DNA of 64,000 bases from Haloarcula marismortui ATCC 43049 (GTDB lineage: Archaea; Halobacteriota; Halobacteria; Halobacteriales; Haloarculaceae): positions 1,922,001 to 1,986,000 of the forward strand of contig NC_006396.1 in NCBI RefSeq assembly GCF_000011085.1, given 5' to 3'. A program made the position numbers and the translations under genes. The notes below the pieces were generated by a model. It had not been told where the DNA came from. It worked only from the letters and a program-made list of their open reading frames with translations, and did no database searches. This document shows, in pieces, positions 24,334 through 33,945 of this stretch; within the stretch, counting starts at the first letter, position 1; every line of letters begins with the position of its first letter.

Positions 24334-25233
24334 CTACTCCCGTCGTGGGACCTCGTGACGACCGAAGCCGTATCGGAGTCGGCTGGCGAGGCGGCGCGCG
24401 AAGCGACCGTCGTCAGCCCGCGAGCCGAACCGCTCGGCCAGCGACTGGTAGATGAGCGGCACTGGAACTTCCTGTTCGAGCGCTTCCTGTACGGTCCAGG
24501 TACCAGTCGACCCACCCTCCACTCGGTCGGCCACGTCGCCGAGGTCATTGCCCTCCTCGCGGAACGCCTCCTCACAGAGCTCCAGCAGCCACGAACGGAT
24601 GACAGCGCCGTTGTTCCACGTGTTGGCGACTGATTCGAGGTCGAGGTCGTACCGGCCGTTAGCCAGTAGTTCGAAGCCTTCGCCGTAGGTCTGCATCAGC
24701 GCGTACTCGACGCCGTTGTGAATCATTTTGACGTAATGCCCGGAGCCCGCCGGCCCCATCCGGTCGTGGCCGTCCGGTCCGGTCGCAACGGCATCGAAGA
24801 CGGGGACCAGTTCGTCGTAGGCCCACTCCGGGCCGCCGACCATCAGCGAGAAGCCCAGATCTGCACCGGCGGGACCGCCAGAGGTCCCACAGTCGAGGTA
24901 TGCCGCGTCGGTCGACTCGGCGCGCCGGACCGAGTCCTCGAAGTATGAATTGCCGCCGTCGACCACGACGTCATCGCTGTCGAGTGTCGGAGCCAATTCG
25001 TCCAGCGCGGCGTCGACCGGGTCCCCGGCCGGGACCATCAGCCAGATCCGTTTCTCCGAGCCGAGTTTCCCCGCGAGATCCGCGATGGACGATGCCGGTC
25101 GAGCGCCGGCGTCTGCCGCGTCAGCGACGCTCTCCTCGTCGATATCGAAGACGACGACTTCGTGGCCGGCTTCGAGTACGCGGTCGACGACGATGCGGCC
25201 CATGCGTCCGAGTCCAATGACGCCAAGTTCCAT
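24334..25233 (-). CDS. gnd: 6-phosphogluconate dehydrogenase, short (GndA/YqeC-type)
   Basis: 299 residues, shorter than the 470-residue bacterial enzyme and typical of haloarchaea. Oxidatively decarboxylates 6-phosphogluconate to ribulose 5-phosphate, giving pentose phosphates and reducing power in the cytoplasm. Nucleotide loop GLGRMG at residues 7-12, then VVFDIDEE, whose Asp suggests NAD rather than NADP. GTSGGPAGA and the catalytic KMIHNGVEYAL block are intact. Divergent from the M29 gene. It lies about 130 bp from the membrane-anchored ferredoxin gene. Confidence 0.93.
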   Translation of the reverse strand: MELGVIGLGRMGRIVVDRVLEAGHEVVVFDIDEESVADAADAGARPASSIADLAGKLGSEKRIWLMVPAGDPVDAALDELAPTLDSDDVVVDGGNSYFEDSVRRAESTDAAYLDCGTSGGPAGADLGFSLMVGGPEWAYDELVPVFDAVATGPDGHDRMGPAGSGHYVKMIHNGVEYALMQTYGEGFELLANGRYDLDLESVANTWNNGAVIRSWLLELCEEAFREEGNDLGDVADRVEGGSTGTWTVQEALEQEVPVPLIYQSLAERFGSRADDGRFARRLASRLRYGFGRHEVPRRE

Positions 25234-25497
25234 ACCGAGGAGTCGCCGACCGAACAGGTAGGGGTTGCGGTTCGACAGAAAAGCGTGGCACGAACACCAT
25301 CCGTGCCGTCGTCAGTCCTGACGCCGTCGTCAATCGGCTGTCCCGGAAACGGCCCTGAGAGAATCGCCATGAGTCCTGTCCCGTACTGCACCAAGTATTC
25401 CAGCGCTGGAACGCAAAAAATTCACGGAATACACTCACATCAGCCGTGCCAACCCGGGGACCACCGCCGTTTTGTTCCGGCCACACTTGGTGGGGAT

Positions 25498-26595
25498 ATG
25501 GACGACCGAATACGCGAACACGCCCGGATTCTTGTTGACTGGAGCGCTCGCATCGACGCGGGCGACGACGTGGTCGTGGCCGTCGAGGATGGTGCGCACG
25601 ACCTCGCAGTCGCCGTGGCCGAGCAGCTCGGCGACCGCGGCGCGAACCTCCTGTCGACGTACCAGTCAGACGAACTCACGCGGGCCTATCTGCAGGCGCA
25701 CGACGGGTCGTTTACCGAGAACCCAGACTACGAACTGGCACTGTACGAGCGGGCCGACAGCGTGCTGTTCCTGAAAGGGTCACGGAATACCACCGAGACG
25801 GCCGACGTGGACAGCGACCAGCGGCAGGCGTACTCGACGGCTCGACAGGAAATCAGAGAGGCTCGGCTGGATACCGACTGGGTATCGACACAGCATCCGA
25901 CACGGGCGATGGCCCAGCAGGCCGGAATGGCGTACGCCGAATACAAGGATTTTGTCTACGACGCGACGCTACGGGACTGGGAGGCGCTGGCGGATGAACA
26001 GGCTCGTCTGAAGGAGATTCTGGACGACGGTTCGGAGGTCCGTATCGTCGCGGACGGCACTGACATCACGCTGTTCATCGATGGCCGTATCGCCGTCAAC
26101 TCCGCCGCCAGCGTGGCCTACGACTCCCACAACCTACCCTCCGGCGAGGTGTTCACCGCGCCCCACGATACCGCCGGCGTCGTCACCTTCGACGTGCCGA
26201 TGACGATACAGGGTCGTCGCGTCAAAAACGTCGAGCTGACATTCAAAGACGGTGTCGTCGTCGACTGGTCGGCCGAGCAGGGCGAGGCAGTCATCGACGA
26301 AATCATCGGGACCGACAGCGGCTCCCGCCAACTGGGTGAACTCGGTATCGGGATGAACCGCGGCGTCGACCGCGTCACCGACAATATCCTCTTCGACGAG
26401 AAGATGGGCGGGACCGTCCACCTCGCGCTCGGGCGCGCGTACGACGCCTGCCTCCCAGAGGGCGAGTCCGGCAACGACAGCGCCGTCCACGAGGACCTCA
26501 TCACGACGATGGGCGAGGGGTCGCGGCTCGAAGTCGACGGCGAGACAATTCAGAGAGACGGCGTCTTCCGCTGGGAAGACGGCTTCGAGGGGTAG
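25498..26595 (+). CDS. Aminopeptidase, M29 family
   Basis: 365 residues. Removes N-terminal amino acids with two metals, in the cytoplasm. The M29 metal-binding region is readable: GEVFTAPHD (Glu), ELGIGMNRG, and HLALGRAYD (His and Asp). An open frame extends upstream to 25162, but it overlaps gnd antisense and lacks family homology; MDDRIREHARIL at 25498 matches the usual family start. Alone on the + strand. A hairpin with a T run lies about 240 bp past the stop. Confidence 0.9.
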   Translation: MDDRIREHARILVDWSARIDAGDDVVVAVEDGAHDLAVAVAEQLGDRGANLLSTYQSDELTRAYLQAHDGSFTENPDYELALYERADSVLFLKGSRNTTETADVDSDQRQAYSTARQEIREARLDTDWVSTQHPTRAMAQQAGMAYAEYKDFVYDATLRDWEALADEQARLKEILDDGSEVRIVADGTDITLFIDGRIAVNSAASVAYDSHNLPSGEVFTAPHDTAGVVTFDVPMTIQGRRVKNVELTFKDGVVVDWSAEQGEAVIDEIIGTDSGSRQLGELGIGMNRGVDRVTDNILFDEKMGGTVHLALGRAYDACLPEGESGNDSAVHEDLITTMGEGSRLEVDGETIQRDGVFRWEDGFEG

Positions 26596-26635
26596 CTTCG
26601 CGGGACTGCGGTGCCACTCACTGAGCGTCACTGTC

Positions 26636-26746
26636 GCGGTGCTGTAGGCTGGGATTAGCTGTTGCGGTGCCGTGGCTGGAGAGTAACCGTTGCGATGCCG
26701 TGGCTGGAGAGCAGCCGTTGCGATGCTTTGGGCCGGGAGCGCCCTC
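26636..26746. repeat. Tandem 28 bp repeat, about four imperfect copies
   Basis: Unit 2 (26663-26690) and unit 3 (26691-26718) are 28 bp each and differ at three positions; a third similar unit starts at 26719 and a more diverged one ends at 26662. The shared core contains TGCGATGCCGTGGCTGGAGA. It lies just downstream of the M29 gene and codes for nothing. Confidence 0.7.
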
Positions 26747-26835
26747 CGTGGCGCGACCCGGGGGAAAGGCAGGCTTGCCTGCAGTTGTGCTGAGACTGTG
26801 CTGATGATGTACCGCGAGCGGAGCGAGCGGTTTCA

Positions 26836-26875
26836 CTCCGAGCGCGGCCGCAGGCCGCGACTCGGAGGTCGTTTT
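26836..26875 (+). terminator. Hairpin with T5 tract, end of the M29 transcript
   Basis: CTCCGAG (26836-26842) pairs with CTCGGAG (26861-26867) around an inner GCGGCC/GGCCGC stem, a very stable structure, followed by a run of five T at 26871-26875. The best intrinsic-type terminator in this window for rightward transcription. Confidence 0.65.
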
Positions 26876-26879
26876 TGTA

Positions 26880-26951
26880 CTAAATTTTTGCGAGTGGGGG
26901 TGCCCACAGGCCGCGAAGCGGCCGAGGACACCCCCCGAAGTAAAAATTTAG
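26880..26951 (-). terminator. 72 bp nested palindrome overlapping the arlJ stop codon
   Basis: Outer arms of 10 bp (CTAAATTTTT and AAAAATTTAG) enclose a 7 bp arm pair (GGGGGTG/CACCCCC), which encloses a 6 bp hairpin (GGCCGC/GCGGCC, loop GAA). All arms are perfect. The arlJ TAA sits in the outer right arm. In the leftward arlJ mRNA this forms a long nested stem, so it likely ends or protects the archaellum transcript. Confidence 0.65.
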
Positions 26952-28696
26952 ATGGAGAGGAACTGCGACACCAGCCACTTCGTGAACGTCCCAGTAATAG
27001 CGCCGATCCACGAGAGCACCACGAAATGCATGTACGTGTTGGCGTTGTGGCCGCCGTCGACGGTCCGGATCATCAGGGACGACAGCATCGCGCCGAACAT
27101 GATGATGATGATAAGCAGGAACTCGATGAGCGGGATGTTGTAGACGCTGGTGTTGATAAGCGAGGCAGCGTCGAGCCGGCTCCCGGTGCTCAGGTTGAGC
27201 GACATATCAGCGAGGATGTTGACGACCTGCAGGCCGATGAAGAAGGCGAAGGTCGACGCGGCGGTCATCCCGTAGAGGAGGCCCACAAGCGTCGTTGCCG
27301 CCTGCTTGCGCTTCTGGCGGAGTTGCAGCACCTGATTCATGTTCTCGGAGATAAGCTCGCCCAGTTGCTTTGGCGACCCACCCATCTCGCGGCCGATGAG
27401 GTACATCTCGGAGAAGGTCTGGATGAGATAGGAGCGGCAGTCCGCGGTGAAAAAGCGCCAAGCAGAGGTCGGCTCGATCCGCATATTCAGTCGTTTGTAG
27501 AGATTATCGATGTTGGGCGAGAGTGCGCCGAAGTCCTTCTTGCGGAGGGTGCGAAGCACCGCACCGGTGGTAGACTGCTTTGCGCCTTCGGTCGCACCGA
27601 GCGCACGGATGAAGTTCGGGAACTCCGAATCCCGGTCCTTGATGCGTTGTTCTTCCTGCCGGAAGGCGATGCCGGGGATGAGCATTGGCGTGATTGGCGC
27701 GGCGGCGTACAGCGGCAGCGGCACTCCGTCAAGCATGAAAAAGAGGTCGTTCAGCGTGACTGGCGAGATGCCGAGCATCCCGCCCAGCGTGATGAACACG
27801 AGCAGCATCGACAGCCCCACGCCGGCGACCATCGATTTGTTGAGCTTAGACTCAATCGGCGACGGGTACTCGACTGGGTGGAACCACACCGGGTCGTACG
27901 GGGCCATCGAGCGGATGGCGAGGTAGAAGCCAGTCTGGACAAAGACGAACATCACGATAACGGCGCTGACGGTCATCGTCGGGTTCGTCCCGGTCAGCAC
28001 CGGAAGGACGACGGCGAACACAAGCGCGAACGTCATCGACAGAATCATCGACAGGTAGAGGTCTTTCATCACTTCGAGGCTGTCGAGCGAACTCTTGTAC
28101 ACCGTCGAGTAGTGCTGGATGATCTGCTCCTGTTCGGTCAGGAGGTAGTCGTCGAGTCCCTGTCCGGCCCCGAGCGTGTACGCGAGGCGGTCAAAGAAGT
28201 CCGAAACTGCGCGGCTCGGGACCTGTTTGGCGCGGCGACGACAGGCGTCGTCGAGGCTCAGGTTCCAGGTGTCGACGAGCTGGACGATGCGGTGCATCTC
28301 CATCGCGAGTTCGCCGTACTCGTCTTCCTCGGCTAGCGTTCGGAACACCTCCATCCGGTCGATTTTCGTCGTCGCCAGCACGGTCATGTGCGTAATAAGC
28401 AGGTGAAACCGGTTGTTGAGTTCGCGCTTGCGCTGGCTCAACAGGATTTTGGGGTAGAAAATCGCCGATGCCATCACTAGGAACCCAAGCAGGGGGATCG
28501 GTGCTCGGACTGCAATGGGCTGCTCCAGCAGCAGGGCGACGACCGTAGAGATAATGAAGAAGCCGACGGCTGGCAGCAAAATGAGAAAGAGATACCGCTC
28601 CAGCGGGATCGTCATCTGGCGGTAGGACTCAACGAGCGACTGGATCGTCTCGGAAATCGTCAGGTCAAGGTCGCTTTCGGCTTCGCCCTGAGCCAT
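26948..28696 (-). CDS. arlJ: Archaellum assembly membrane protein ArlJ (FlaJ)
   Basis: 582 residues. Polytopic membrane platform of the archaellum motor, homologous to type IV pilus PilC, onto which ArlI acts to assemble and rotate the filament. Hydrophobic segments cluster at about 40-85, 230-275, 300-350 and 490-575; long cytoplasmic loops carry the GGSPKQLGELISENMNQVL block typical of the family. Last gene of the leftward arl operon, 2 bp after arlI. The stop lies inside a strong palindrome. Confidence 0.94.
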   Translation of the reverse strand: MAQGEAESDLDLTISETIQSLVESYRQMTIPLERYLFLILLPAVGFFIISTVVALLLEQPIAVRAPIPLLGFLVMASAIFYPKILLSQRKRELNNRFHLLITHMTVLATTKIDRMEVFRTLAEEDEYGELAMEMHRIVQLVDTWNLSLDDACRRRAKQVPSRAVSDFFDRLAYTLGAGQGLDDYLLTEQEQIIQHYSTVYKSSLDSLEVMKDLYLSMILSMTFALVFAVVLPVLTGTNPTMTVSAVIVMFVFVQTGFYLAIRSMAPYDPVWFHPVEYPSPIESKLNKSMVAGVGLSMLLVFITLGGMLGISPVTLNDLFFMLDGVPLPLYAAAPITPMLIPGIAFRQEEQRIKDRDSEFPNFIRALGATEGAKQSTTGAVLRTLRKKDFGALSPNIDNLYKRLNMRIEPTSAWRFFTADCRSYLIQTFSEMYLIGREMGGSPKQLGELISENMNQVLQLRQKRKQAATTLVGLLYGMTAASTFAFFIGLQVVNILADMSLNLSTGSRLDAASLINTSVYNIPLIEFLLIIIIMFGAMLSSLMIRTVDGGHNANTYMHFVVLSWIGAITGTFTKWLVSQFLSI

Positions 28697-28698
28697 CG

Positions 28699-30372
28699 TT
28701 AGTCGGGCCTAGCCATGTTGAATGGAATCCCTTCGACACCGTCGCGCTGGAAGTCCGAAATGAAGTCGTTGACTTCGTGATACCCAAGAATCCCCTCCTG
28801 AATGGCGCGTTCGATGAGGTTCGCGCGGAACTCGAGGTCGTCGTAGATGTCACGCGTGTCCTCGTAACCGAGCAGGGTCGCGATCTGCTCTTCGAGGACG
28901 AAGGAGTTGTTCATTCCCTGGAAGATGATTTCGTCCTCGACGGGGTCCCAGTTGAACACCTGCCGGGTGACGACACCGTCCATCTCCTTGGAGTAGCCCT
29001 CGATCTCCTGCACGCTCGTCACGCGGCGAAGGACCTGGTCGCCCTGCTTGACGCGGTTCTGGAACAGCGCCACGTCGGCCACGTCCATGAACGTCTCGGG
29101 GACGTTAATCGGTTCGCCGGTGAAGCGCTGAATCATTGACACGATGTCGCTCGCGTGGAAGGTCAGCATCACCGGGTGGCCGGTCTGGGCGGCCTGGAAC
29201 GCCATCCGTCCCTCCTCACCACGAACCTCACCCACGATGATGTAGTCGGGACGAGAACGCAGCGCGGCGGCGACCAGGTCGAACATGTCGATGCTGGTGC
29301 CCTCGTCTTCACCCTCACGAGTGAGGAGTTGCTGCCAGGTGTTGTGCGGCGGCAGCACCTCGGCGGTGTCCTCCGCGGTGTAGATTTTCGCGTCGTCGGG
29401 GATGAACGAAGTGATGGCGTTCAGCGTCGTCGTCTTCCCGGACGCCGTCTCCCCGACCACGAACACGGTCTGTTCGTTCTCCAGACAGAGCCAGAGATAC
29501 GCGGCCAGTTGCGGCGACAGTGTCATCCACTTGGTAATCTGAAAAATGGACAGCGGGACGTCGTCGCCCTGCCGAATCGTGAGCGAGGGGCCTTTGAGGC
29601 TCACGTCGTCGGAGTAGATGAGGTTCAGACGCGACCCGTCCGGCAGCGTCGAGTCGACGATAGGGTCCGAATCGGAGACGGGGTCACCCATCCGCTCGCC
29701 CATGTTCCGGAGCCACTGGTCGAACGATTCCTCGGTCTCCCACTCGACGGTGGTTTCGAGCATGCCGTAGACCCCGTGGTCGACGTGGCATTCGCTGCGG
29801 CCGATAACGTGAATGTCCTCGTTGGCCGGGTCGCGCATGACCGGTTCGAGTGGGCCGAGGCCGACGATGTCGCGGTTCAGTCGATAGAGGATGTTCTCGT
29901 AGGTCTCCTGTGTGACTTCGACGCTGCTCACGTCGGTCAGGTTCGACAGGCGCGTGAGGACGCCACTGTCGCTGTCCTCGTCCCGGACTTTGGTGGTCTC
30001 CTGCAGGAGTTCCTCGATACGGTCGTCGAACTGGGCCTCGTTTTCGGGCGCGGGCTTGTTGACGCTGCGCTGGAGCAGGCGGTTCCGGACCTTCCCGAAG
30101 ACGGCCCGCTCGTCCTCATCAAGTTCCGGCTCAATGGCGTAGTACTTCATGTCCTGACCCACGTCGCCGTAGATATGACAGAAGATAGGGCCACCGACCG
30201 GGTACAGCACGTTCGGCCGATTCGTCTCGTAGTCGTCGTCGGCCTCGTCGATGAGCATCGGGAACTCACCGGTGATCTGTTTGAACTTCTTCAGGTGGTC
30301 CCGCAGGTGGGGCCGCCGCGCTGCCATCTGTCGAAGTTCGTCCGACGGCTTCGCACGTCCGTGATCTGTCAT
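28699..30372 (-). CDS. arlI: Archaellum motor ATPase ArlI (FlaI)
   Basis: 557 residues, a hexameric secretion-type ATPase that powers archaellin assembly and rotation on the cytoplasmic side. Walker A GETASGKT is at residues 307-314, and the Asp/His boxes and Walker B (IIVGEVRGEEG) follow. About 150 N-terminal residues form the haloarchaeal N domain. Between arlH (13 bp gap) and arlJ (2 bp gap), all leftward. Confidence 0.95.
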   Translation of the reverse strand: MTDHGRAKPSDELRQMAARRPHLRDHLKKFKQITGEFPMLIDEADDDYETNRPNVLYPVGGPIFCHIYGDVGQDMKYYAIEPELDEDERAVFGKVRNRLLQRSVNKPAPENEAQFDDRIEELLQETTKVRDEDSDSGVLTRLSNLTDVSSVEVTQETYENILYRLNRDIVGLGPLEPVMRDPANEDIHVIGRSECHVDHGVYGMLETTVEWETEESFDQWLRNMGERMGDPVSDSDPIVDSTLPDGSRLNLIYSDDVSLKGPSLTIRQGDDVPLSIFQITKWMTLSPQLAAYLWLCLENEQTVFVVGETASGKTTTLNAITSFIPDDAKIYTAEDTAEVLPPHNTWQQLLTREGEDEGTSIDMFDLVAAALRSRPDYIIVGEVRGEEGRMAFQAAQTGHPVMLTFHASDIVSMIQRFTGEPINVPETFMDVADVALFQNRVKQGDQVLRRVTSVQEIEGYSKEMDGVVTRQVFNWDPVEDEIIFQGMNNSFVLEEQIATLLGYEDTRDIYDDLEFRANLIERAIQEGILGYHEVNDFISDFQRDGVEGIPFNMARPD

Positions 30373-30385
30373 ATCTTAGTCACCT

Positions 30386-31147
30386 CTAGGCGACACTGCG
30401 CGATTCGATGACGATGCCGGTTCCCGAGCGGACCGAGAACCCGATGGTGTCACCGACCTGTTCGCCCATGCCGGCAAATCGGAGAACGTTGATCTGCCGG
30501 CGCACGTCGTTCCCGACCTCGATCATCTCCAGTTCGATGAACACGTCAGCGATGGCCCGGAACGGGCCGATAGCCTCCTCGTCCAGCGTCGACGGGTCGA
30601 CAGTGAGCATGATGCATTTGCCCTGTGAGATGACGTCCCGGAAGTATGAGATAACTTCTAGGGCGGCCTGTCGCTCCTCGTTTTGCCGGACGAGAGCTTC
30701 GAACTTGGGGTCGTTCCTGAGGATAGCGTCGAAGGTATCGATGACGACGACATCGGCGTCCCACATCACCTCGGCCTCCATCAGCCGCTTGAGGAGTTCC
30801 TTCCGGTCGGTCTGGTCGTCTCCGCCGGTGAGGGCGTTCGATTCGCCGATGTCGGCGTGCAGGAACAACACGTCCTCATCGAGGATGTGGTCGACCATGT
30901 CATACGACAGCGAGTGCATCTGGTCGAGGAAGCTCCCAACAGTGAGTTCCGTCGAGAGGTAGGTCACTTCGTGGCCCTCTTCACAGAGGCCGTAGGTGAA
31001 CCGCTGGCTCATGGCGGATTTGCCGGCGCCGTAGTCACCCTCGACGAGGATGATGCTGCCGGGTGGGATACCGCCGCCCAGTTCCTTGTTCAGCCGGTCG
31101 TGATCGTCCAGTCCGAGCGAGAATAGGTCAGTACTTGCGATACTCAT
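30386..31147 (-). CDS. arlH: Archaellum ATP-binding protein ArlH (FlaH)
   Basis: 253 residues, a RecA/KaiC-like ATPase-fold protein that binds ATP and forms a ring with ArlI and ArlCE at the motor base. Walker A is GDYGAGKS at 37-44, and a Walker B-like [10 protein letters not shown] lies near 130. Its ATG overlaps the arlG stop in an ATGA (31144-31147), so translation is coupled. Related in fold to the KaiC-like gene at 40491 but clearly distinct. Confidence 0.94.
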   Translation of the reverse strand: MSIASTDLFSLGLDDHDRLNKELGGGIPPGSIILVEGDYGAGKSAMSQRFTYGLCEEGHEVTYLSTELTVGSFLDQMHSLSYDMVDHILDEDVLFLHADIGESNALTGGDDQTDRKELLKRLMEAEVMWDADVVVIDTFDAILRNDPKFEALVRQNEERQAALEVISYFRDVISQGKCIMLTVDPSTLDEEAIGPFRAIADVFIELEMIEVGNDVRRQINVLRFAGMGEQVGDTIGFSVRSGTGIVIESRSVA

Positions 31148-31596
31148 GTGTTGAACTCGAACACCTCCTCGTCGCCGTTGACGATGAGCTTGAGCCGGTG
31201 GTCGCCGCCGCTGAGGTTGTCGTTGATGTCGATGCGGACGACCTCACCGGGCCGCCAGCTGTTGCCACCGTTTGGCTCCAGCGTTACCGTGTAATCACTG
31301 GCGAAGGTCCCGTCAACGAACACATCTACTTGCCCGGGGACCGGAGCCAACGTCTCTGAACCGGTGTTTTTGACGTGAACCGTGATTGTGTTCGCGCCGC
31401 TGTCGTAGATGGTGTCGCTACCGCTGTCGGAAATGATTTCCACGTCGGTTCGGACGTCGCTGCTCACGTCCAACCCCTGTTCCGAAACAGCGTTGCTCAG
31501 TTCGCCGATACTGCTCGTAAAGACGCCAGCCACGCTCGCGGCGATAGCCATCGACGCGATGAACAGAATCAGGTGTGAGACGGAGACGCTTGCCAT
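31144..31596 (-). CDS. arlG: Archaellum protein ArlG (FlaG)
   Basis: 150 residues: an N-terminal hydrophobic helix (about 7-28) resembling an archaellin-type anchor, then a beta-sandwich domain outside the membrane. ArlG with ArlF links the motor to the S-layer and acts as a stator component. Placed between arlF and arlH as in other haloarchaea. No signal-peptidase site is obvious. Confidence 0.88.
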   Translation of the reverse strand: MASVSVSHLILFIASMAIAASVAGVFTSSIGELSNAVSEQGLDVSSDVRTDVEIISDSGSDTIYDSGANTITVHVKNTGSETLAPVPGQVDVFVDGTFASDYTVTLEPNGGNSWRPGEVVRIDINDNLSGGDHRLKLIVNGDEEVFEFNT

Positions 31597-31597
31597 A

Positions 31598-32035
31598 TTA
31601 GCTCACCACCATCGTTTCGGCGATGCCGTTCTCGGCGACGACTTTCACCCGGCCGGGCTGACTACTGAGCGAGGTGACGGTAATCTCTAATCGCTCCTGT
31701 GACGCCCAGATGTCCGTCGAACCGTCACCGTCGACCGTCGTGCCGTAGCCTGTGCGGTAATCGTTGTCGACCAGCAGGTCGGTCGCTTCGACCGACAGCG
31801 TCTCGGAACCGGTGTTGTCGACGGTCACGACAAGGTTGTCGTTCCCGCTGCTGTTCCACGTCGCCGACACAAGCGAGATATCGGTGTTTTGCTGGTCGAG
31901 GAGCCGGTCGCGCTGGTCCTCGCGGGCGTCGTTGACGCGTTCGAAGCCGTTCGCGGCTGCGGAGTAGAACATCCCGAAGCCGATGAACGCGGCCACGAAA
32001 ATGACGGCTGCCGAGCCGCTAACGCTGAATCCCAT
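31598..32035 (-). CDS. arlF: Archaellum stator protein ArlF (FlaF)
   Basis: 145 residues: an N-terminal hydrophobic segment (about 4-26), then a beta-rich domain expected to bind the S-layer outside the cell. The ATG at 32035 ([11 protein letters not shown]) is chosen because the frame upstream of it is basic and unlike the family. It overlaps the end of arlCE by 17 bp, and the arlG start lies 1 bp past its stop, so the three genes are coupled. Confidence 0.88.
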   Translation of the reverse strand: MGFSVSGSAAVIFVAAFIGFGMFYSAAANGFERVNDAREDQRDRLLDQQNTDISLVSATWNSSGNDNLVVTVDNTGSETLSVEATDLLVDNDYRTGYGTTVDGDGSTDIWASQERLEITVTSLSSQPGRVKVVAENGIAETMVVS

Positions 32036-33704
32036 CGGAACCACCCCCCACCAGTTTCGAGAGCGCAACGGCGTCAGCGCCGCTGTCACTGTCAAGCTGT
32101 GAGATGTAGTGCAGGCTCTCCGTGTGGTGGTCGATAGACAGCCCATCCCCGGTGTCGTTCACGCCGTCGAAGCCGCGGAGGTACTCCTTGAGCTGGTCCG
32201 CGACCGACTCGTCGATCCAGTCGATAGTCTCATAATAGTCGATAGCGCGAGCCGTCTCACGGTAGCCCGAGTGCTGGACCAGGAACTCGAGCCACTCGAC
32301 GATGATGAGGTCCGCCGCGAACCCTTCCGGCATCGTCGCCAGGTAGGGTTTCCCGTCATCGTCCGCGTCCGAGCCGTCGTCTGCCGTTGCCGCATCACCG
32401 CTGCCGGTAGCCGCGGTGTCAGTCGGTTCCGGCTCTGGTTCAGGCTCTGGCTCTGCGGCCGGTTCCGGCTCTGGCTCGGGTTCAGGCTCCGCGACCGGCT
32501 CAGGCTCCGGTTCCGGCTCTGGGTCCGGTTCCGGCTCTGGTTCGGCTTCCATAGCTTCCGTCTCGGCCTCATCAATCCCATCGTCCTCGATGACCTCGTC
32601 GAAGAGGTCGTCGTCTTCCAGCCCGCCCGCGTCGCCGTCCGAATCGTCCTCGCCCAGCAGATCATCGCCCTCGTCGGCCAGCAGGTCGTCATCGTCGTCA
32701 GCAAGGAGGTCATCGTCGTCCGATTCGCCCTCAGGTTCCTCGCCCTCTGCCCACTCGGCGTCGCCGGACTCGTACTCGTCTTTGAGCTCTGCGAACGATT
32801 TGCCGCCGTCACCATCGTCGCTGTCCTCGTCCATACTCTCCCCGTCGTCCATGCTCATCCCATCGTCCATGCTCATGTCGTCCTCCGTGTCGTCGAAGTC
32901 GTCGAACTCCTCGTCGAACGACCCGCCGTCGTCCTCGAAGCCGCCCATGTCGTCGCCGCCGTCATCGGGAAACATATCGTCGACACCGCCATCGTCCATC
33001 GACATATCACCGCCAGTGTCATCCGTCAGGTCTTCGTCGAAGAACCCTTCTGCGTCGGCGTTGGCGACATCGTCGTCGATGTCCTCCTCGGTATCGTCAC
33101 TCCCGTCGTCGTCGAACAAGCCGAAAGAGCCGCCGCCTTCGCCCATGCCGCCCATGCCGCCGTCGACATCATCGGCGAAGGGGTTGACGCCACGGGTGAC
33201 CATCTCGTAGATGTCGAGCAGCTTCCGGACGTTCTCCTCGGTTTCTTCGACAGATTCGGAGATGCTCTCGTTTTCCGTCCGCACCGTGTTGACCGTCGAG
33301 GAGAGGCTACCGACCTCGTTTTCCAGTTCGTCGAGTCGGTGTTCCAGCTCGTCAGTGTCAGGCCCGCTCGCGTCCTCCATATCGCCGAACTCGTCATCAC
33401 CGAACCCACCCATGTCGTCGCCGTCGTCGTCGAGGCCGCCGAGGCCACCGAGATCGTCGCCACCACCGCCGAGATCGTCGCCACCGCCACCGTCGTCACC
33501 CATCAGGCCGCCGCCGTCGGCCATCCCGCCGCCACCGTCGTCGCTTGCGTTCTCGCTCTCGTCGTCCGATAGAATCGAATCGAACATATTCTTGATGCTC
33601 ATACCAACCAGCCCGCCGGTCAGCAGAACAAAGAGGGCGGGTGCCAGTCCAGCCAGTTCCGGTGAGACGGCTGGAGCCAGTGGCACGAGAGCGAGACTAC
33701 TCAT
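32019..33704 (-). CDS. arlCE: Archaellum switch protein ArlCE (FlaC-FlaE fusion) with long acidic linker
   Basis: 561 residues. An N-terminal hydrophobic stretch (about 17-36), a predicted coiled coil of FlaC type (about 117-170) and a C-terminal FlaD/E domain (about 451-545) are separated by about 270 residues of low complexity: Asp/Gly/Met-rich (180-300), Asp/Glu-rich, then a Glu-Pro dipeptide run at about 388-427. In euryarchaea ArlC, ArlD and ArlE form the cytoplasmic ring through which CheF passes the taxis signal. First arl motor gene, after cheY, cheC and cheD on the same strand. The repeat-rich linker may vary in length between strains. Confidence 0.9.
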   Translation of the reverse strand: MSSLALVPLAPAVSPELAGLAPALFVLLTGGLVGMSIKNMFDSILSDDESENASDDGGGGMADGGGLMGDDGGGGDDLGGGGDDLGGLGGLDDDGDDMGGFGDDEFGDMEDASGPDTDELEHRLDELENEVGSLSSTVNTVRTENESISESVEETEENVRKLLDIYEMVTRGVNPFADDVDGGMGGMGEGGGSFGLFDDDGSDDTEEDIDDDVANADAEGFFDEDLTDDTGGDMSMDDGGVDDMFPDDGGDDMGGFEDDGGSFDEEFDDFDDTEDDMSMDDGMSMDDGESMDEDSDDGDGGKSFAELKDEYESGDAEWAEGEEPEGESDDDDLLADDDDDLLADEGDDLLGEDDSDGDAGGLEDDDLFDEVIEDDGIDEAETEAMEAEPEPEPDPEPEPEPEPVAEPEPEPEPEPAAEPEPEPEPEPTDTAATGSGDAATADDGSDADDDGKPYLATMPEGFAADLIIVEWLEFLVQHSGYRETARAIDYYETIDWIDESVADQLKEYLRGFDGVNDTGDGLSIDHHTESLHYISQLDSDSGADAVALSKLVGGGSDGIQR

Positions 33705-33945
33705 CTCTTGTATCTCACGCTTTTTCTACTCTTGAATATTCCCCTTAGCGTATCATATTTGATAATAATATCCCATTTTCCCGGCTCAGATGGGGTAAAT
33801 TAACGATCCAAGTACTAGCCTGTTACATTTCAGATTAATTTCGAGCTGAAAGCCGGGGAACAGAGTGTGGCAGTGCGCCCCCGGCAGACGAACGGCTGTC
33901 ACCCGTCTGACGCCAGACGTTAGACACGATTACTGCTCGCAGACA
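33705..33945 (-). promoter_or_regulatory. AT-rich promoter region upstream of arlCE
   Basis: 241 bp between cheD and arlCE. The part at 33735-33780 is very AT-rich (ATATTTGATAATAATATCCC) and lies just above the arlCE start, so the arl motor genes probably have their own promoter besides any read-through from che genes. Confidence 0.45.

Larger units (their letters stand above)
26596..26947. other. Gene-free gap between convergent genes with repeats and two terminators
   Basis: 352 bp with no coding frame of haloarchaeal type. It holds, in order, three to four tandem copies of a 28 bp unit, a terminator for the rightward gene and a nested palindrome that spans the arlJ stop codon. Each is given separately. 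Confidence 0.6.

Noticed and set aside
26690-28336. Open frame of 548 codons on the + strand
   Set aside because: Runs through the repeat region and antisense to arlJ; Arg/His/Glu-rich composition typical of a mirror frame.
29155-30411. Open frame of 418 codons on the + strand
   Set aside because: Mirror of arlI, whose Walker motifs are on the other strand.
32400-32560. Possible CRISPR-like or minisatellite repeats
   Set aside because: The repetition codes for the Glu-Pro run of ArlCE and has no spacer structure.
32109-33572. Open frame of 487 codons on the + strand
   Set aside because: Antisense to arlCE; Val/Ala-rich composition is the mirror of its Asp/Glu repeats.
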